This document shows, piece after piece, positions 63,001-64,000 of a stretch of 64,000 nucleotides of DNA. The translations under genes were made by a program, and so were the position numbers. The notes below the pieces were generated by a model. It was not told the origin of the DNA and searched no databases. It saw only the letters and a program-made list of their open reading frames with translations. The DNA comes from Corallococcus sp. NCRR (GTDB lineage: Bacteria > Myxococcota > Myxococcia > Myxococcales > Myxococcaceae): positions 5,456,001-5,520,000 of the forward strand of contig NZ_CP114039.1 in NCBI RefSeq assembly GCF_026965535.1. Direction: 5' to 3'. How positions within the stretch are numbered: the stretch's first letter is position 1; every line of letters begins with the position of its first letter.

Positions 63001-63535
63001 ACTCGACCAACTCCTTTCCGTGGAGGCGTGCCGCCGCCTGGAACTGCTTGGCCTGGGCGGCAGCGGCTCCGCTCGGTGCGGTGCCCGCCGCCAGCTTCTG
63101 CACCGCGTGTTCGAGTTCGGCCAGAATCGGGCGATTGGTGACCAGCTCGAAGCGAAGCTTTGCGCGAGTTTTGGTGACACCATGCTTGCGAAGGTGAGCG
63201 CGGTAGGTGTTCGCAAACTTCTCGATGGTCTTCTTGGCATCCGCGACGCGAAAGGGCTTGAGTTCGGCCGCCTTCGAATACTTCACTTGGACGACGACGA
63301 CCCGGGTCGCTTGCACAAAGGACGCCTGTCGACCGTAGTACAAGACGGCGTCTGCGATTTCGGTGGCGTCCTTGGACACTTCATCGTCGGCGGAGAAACC
63401 TTCGATGGCGACGCCCACCAAGCCGTACTGGGGCAGCAGCATGCCCAGGCATTTTCGAGCGACCCACGCCTCGTGATACTCATGGCCGTCCCGGGAAGCT
63501 CTGACGCTGTCAACGCGAGTGTGATTTTTTGCCAC
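57098..63535 (-). CDS. Giant STAND-type NTPase with N-terminal PD-(D/E)xK-like nuclease domain, putative antiphage sensor
   Basis: The 2,145-residue protein starts at GTG 63535 behind AAGGATG. Residues 10-130 look like a restriction-type nuclease: E45 in VAIEGFSAD, D62 in EIADAVLYYG and the Q83-x-K85 pair in VVVVQVKYS. Residues 250-520 are a STAND/NACHT-like NTPase: Walker A DGGVGKT (K299), Walker B ILLLDAIDNAG (D396, D399) and sensor MQLVVSARSHRR. About 1,600 residues of helix-rich sequence follow (DLLKQLGDGDQLFDLAF, RHARLAIAHVLAGDMADAHR), probably TPR-like repeats that recognise a trigger. The layout is that of Avs/AVAST-type defence proteins, in which a phage protein is sensed by the repeats and the nuclease is switched on. 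Which Avs family, if any, cannot be told by eye. DNA is visibly less GC-rich than its neighbours. Confidence 0.75.
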   Translation of the reverse strand: MAKNHTRVDSVRASRDGHEYHEAWVARKCLGMLLPQYGLVGVAIEGFSADDEVSKDATEIADAVLYYGRQASFVQATRVVVVQVKYSKAAELKPFRVADAKKTIEKFANTYRAHLRKHGVTKTRAKLRFELVTNRPILAELEHAVQKLAAGTAPSGAAAAQAKQFQAAARLHGKELVEFARRIQFTGLTGDLQASKRDLAAALSDWTAARDSQARLWLNEIRQLARDKASLASEQRNVISRTDLLAAFEIGHEDDLLPCPTSFPDVGAVVAREQLADTATMIPALDRPLMIHADGGVGKTVFLCSLARQLESAHEVVLFDCFGMGQYRAPSDARHLPGRGLLHIVNRLACRGLCDPLLPGTYNDNDLIRTVRSRLTQAAETGARSTRDRQLILLLDAIDNAGEHASAQDETSFPLLLLRELATAGRIAGMQLVVSARSHRRAAATGGVDCSELELLPFSIEESREFLRPRVNRLTEARLLVAQSRSRGNGRILEHLAKEGADLLAQSEVNKVIHLDDLLRKKIQDALRDAEKQGYRDGTIHAFLGGLATLPPPVPIQEFAEANGLSEGAANSFASDLADLLEHTKHGIMFRDEPTETLIRETYGADKAALRALAKNLLAMQERSLYAATTLPDLLKQLGDGDQLFDLAFDPRMPTSIASAAGKQAIRQARLRAAVAFAATHDDSDRLVPLLVELSTLAAINQRGTTYLLDHPDLTVAMDDIHALRRMFEARTAWPGSRHARLAIAHVLAGDMADAHRHAQRLVEWRNHYFEQAEDPRFQQERPTAIDMAAIPLCLLARGDGKGAARELNGWRDWYAYEVAVQCFALTRAGAAKGLISPQAVRELLTPTLAKPSVLAAAVAYADGDEDLQRELISDLAARGETVDCGEAHHRPQERPILMGMLRAATVAAVRGLYAESSAIAASISLPTPALYTFMAQYSFGDVYPYVAIQVLKALAQSRAPEERDLLPAELAKISASLPPSLNGQPYRDALKQALQASVKKGTEADSAESLSYETKSSAERFLDGRLSSLLRIATAFTHAVKPSSSQAAGRLKPLIEVWCELRVQNDYYSGGTAAQRQHDAIGERLITLALAVNPDFAAEEITQFVETVSAPGVTTAGTLVEIAEILAARARHHVLAGQTAIKARQAIEREDDVVQRATLFAHLARAMGRASGSEASSYFLQGLEQMDAIGSGDWEFVSELMHFSRTLQGTGLPDADSHTLSNICDLNLGEAHKFDWASYGAALAKTSGVKGMARLTRWEDRDRISLEYTLLPYLKPLLDNHQIDPTIALTMLRVSNPVELWSCGTEQFVEALEARGASPAIVTELIEQYQHNNPSTFGSQAPRALAQWASRVLGEESAHAANLSAAAASIDATTHDYNELNNWRPSSPSVDPEEQEAVAEARAAVVAALAHNTNPLDELSLAYAIDALEGETGWGRPDVKLLELLRAKVLFADWPRYIELIARQPSLDLYAKAHELEACQEAWSAASAAVPKALAAAADWIVRENADDFVPSGYLSTWQLKRMTKLTGVDEHALTLALLHQYSRPGTDVPAAVWLSFAAAFNTNSAPGVGQAALTRLLASGAAKLAALVADGAWNERLYPPDDSLQVTAGLIWFALGSGHAERRWMAAHSLRTAVRLGRSDVLNAVVARFDERDAGAFGAPELPFYYLHAQLWLLIALARIAMEAPQAVAAHRAFLERTALDTADPHVLRQHFARAALLACQDTGQVQLPPVLRKSLVQVNRSPFALQVTQGYNGGSVYESRPADRPTPEPELHFEYDFDKSDVSQLSALFDRTLWDTHDAMTAWVRQHDRHITHMHELGGRSGHRREGRGAITDQHHTYGEQLCWHALHAVAGQFLPQHPVTRRRYDNGNPWHAWIRGRVLTRADGLWLADGTEWQPVVTRVTLRELAEDGVGMTADPAKLRSLLGIEANVGEWLVIDGNWHSVEGIEIEIQSALIPSAKADQAAVELAREAPFRAHLPYTLEEDNSSLSQHPFVPWIVHSHAEGGIDEADALGVLGAAQRARPSDDIIAFGALQPADEFGSRWIEASGVQVVRVEAWCQLPDHGEGRRMTGARMCCRSAFVRKVLTAQQADLILLIKLTRTDSGGASRLTRFWHTTAVVRVGADLSMTTYPGCANALHKARY

Positions 63536-63719
63536 TACTCATCCTTGGAAATGAAAGCTGATACTGCGCTCGGACTATCCGACCACGCAATTTAGATTCG
63601 AGGAGGTGCGTGTCGCTCTACCTGCGACGGCCAGCCGATGCGCGAGCGCGGTCGCGCGATGTGCGCTCGTGCTGGGAGGCAGGTGCCATCCTGACGCATT
63701 TAGTGTATGGGAGGGTTCC

Positions 63720-64000
63720 ATGAGCACAGGTCGTGTCATGGGATTGGCGGCGCGTGGCGTCCTGCTGGCGGTGTGGGGCTGTGTCCTCGGCGTGTCGTGT
63801 GTGAAGCGACCCGTGGACTACGCGCGGGAACAGGCGCGAACCCTCGCGCCCGCGAAGTTGGAGTCCTCGTCGCAGCCCTCGACGGGGCCGGTCCGGAAGA
63901 TTCGGGTCCGGGTCTACGCGGACTCGGACTATCGGGAGCAGGTGGTGCGCTGGCGAAGCAGCGTCGTGTCCCAGTTGCAGCGCGCGAGCGCGGTGATGCA
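63720..64000 (+). CDS. Lipoprotein, N-terminal part (runs off the window)
   Basis: ATG 63720 lies five bases after GGGAGG. The first 93 residues have a hydrophobic signal (GLAARGVLLAVWGCVLGVSC) with a lipobox-like end, a Ser/Pro linker and then KIRVRVYADSDYREQVVRW, a strand-helix start seen in some myxobacterial secreted proteins. The C-terminal part is beyond the window, so no function is given. It is divergent from the STAND gene and returns to the genome's usual GC-rich codon use. Confidence 0.65.
   Translation, partial: MSTGRVMGLAARGVLLAVWGCVLGVSCVKRPVDYAREQARTLAPAKLESSSQPSTGPVRKIRVRVYADSDYREQVVRWRSSVVSQLQRASAVM

Overview
The window looks like a chromosomal segment from a myxobacterium, probably a Corallococcus/Myxococcus-type member of the Cystobacterineae. 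DNA is very GC-rich throughout. Lipoproteins with Pro-Asp-Ala/Ser-Gly linkers and a Cys-containing MYXO-CTERM sorting tail are hallmarks of that group, and the rest (caspase-like protease, orphan regulators, many secreted hydrolases) fits. No rRNA, tRNA, CRISPR array or intact insertion sequence was seen.

Left flank (1-10.9 kb): housekeeping and surface genes. A ureidoglycolate lyase; a lipoprotein with a good candidate Fur box, followed by a CxxCH-bearing MYXO-CTERM protein; a 760-residue protein combining an annexin-like repeat with a possible lysozyme-like domain; a metacaspase-like protein; a MarR regulator coupled to an S41 protease; a WYL regulator with a VOC protein; and a large two-domain lipoprotein.

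Core (11.4-42.4 kb): 22 tightly packed plus-strand genes, many overlapping by 4 bp, encoding an extracellular contractile injection system (eCIS, phage-tail-like particle). Recognisable parts are the sheath, inner tube, T4-type hub assembly chaperone, DUF6760, DUF4255 (Pvc16-like) cap, AAA+ ATPase, Afp7-like protein with a separate LysM gene, gp27-like hub, gp5/gpV-like spike, gp25, two paralogous baseplate-J (gp6-like) proteins, a tail-protein-I/gp7-like wedge and a DUF6519/beta-helix probable fibre. The block ends in a 1,817-residue DUF4157 protein (probable cargo) and a 185-residue HEAT-like protein 7 bp downstream (possible immunity protein or chaperone). No capsid, terminase, integrase, TssJLM membrane complex, PAAR tip or separate tape-measure gene is seen. 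The spike carries a C-terminal His-x-His motif like metal-tipped phage spikes.

Right junction (42.4-43.4 kb): a graveyard of three truncated genes (anti-sigma, ECF sigma region 4, alpha/beta hydrolase), which suggests the eCIS block arrived by, or was followed by, rearrangement. Beyond it (43.4-55.8 kb) lie an amidase, DUF4386 protein, Crp/Fnr regulator, M20 amidohydrolase, methyltransferase, two lipoproteins, a GerW/YtfJ protein and the helicase HrpA.

Right end (55.9-63.7 kb): an apparently foreign segment with a hypothetical gene, 0.7 kb of unassignable DNA and a 2,145-residue protein joining a PD-(D/E)xK-like nuclease domain, a STAND/NACHT-type NTPase and about 1,700 residues of probable helical repeats. 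This resembles Avs-type antiphage sensors. A truncated lipoprotein gene runs off the right edge.
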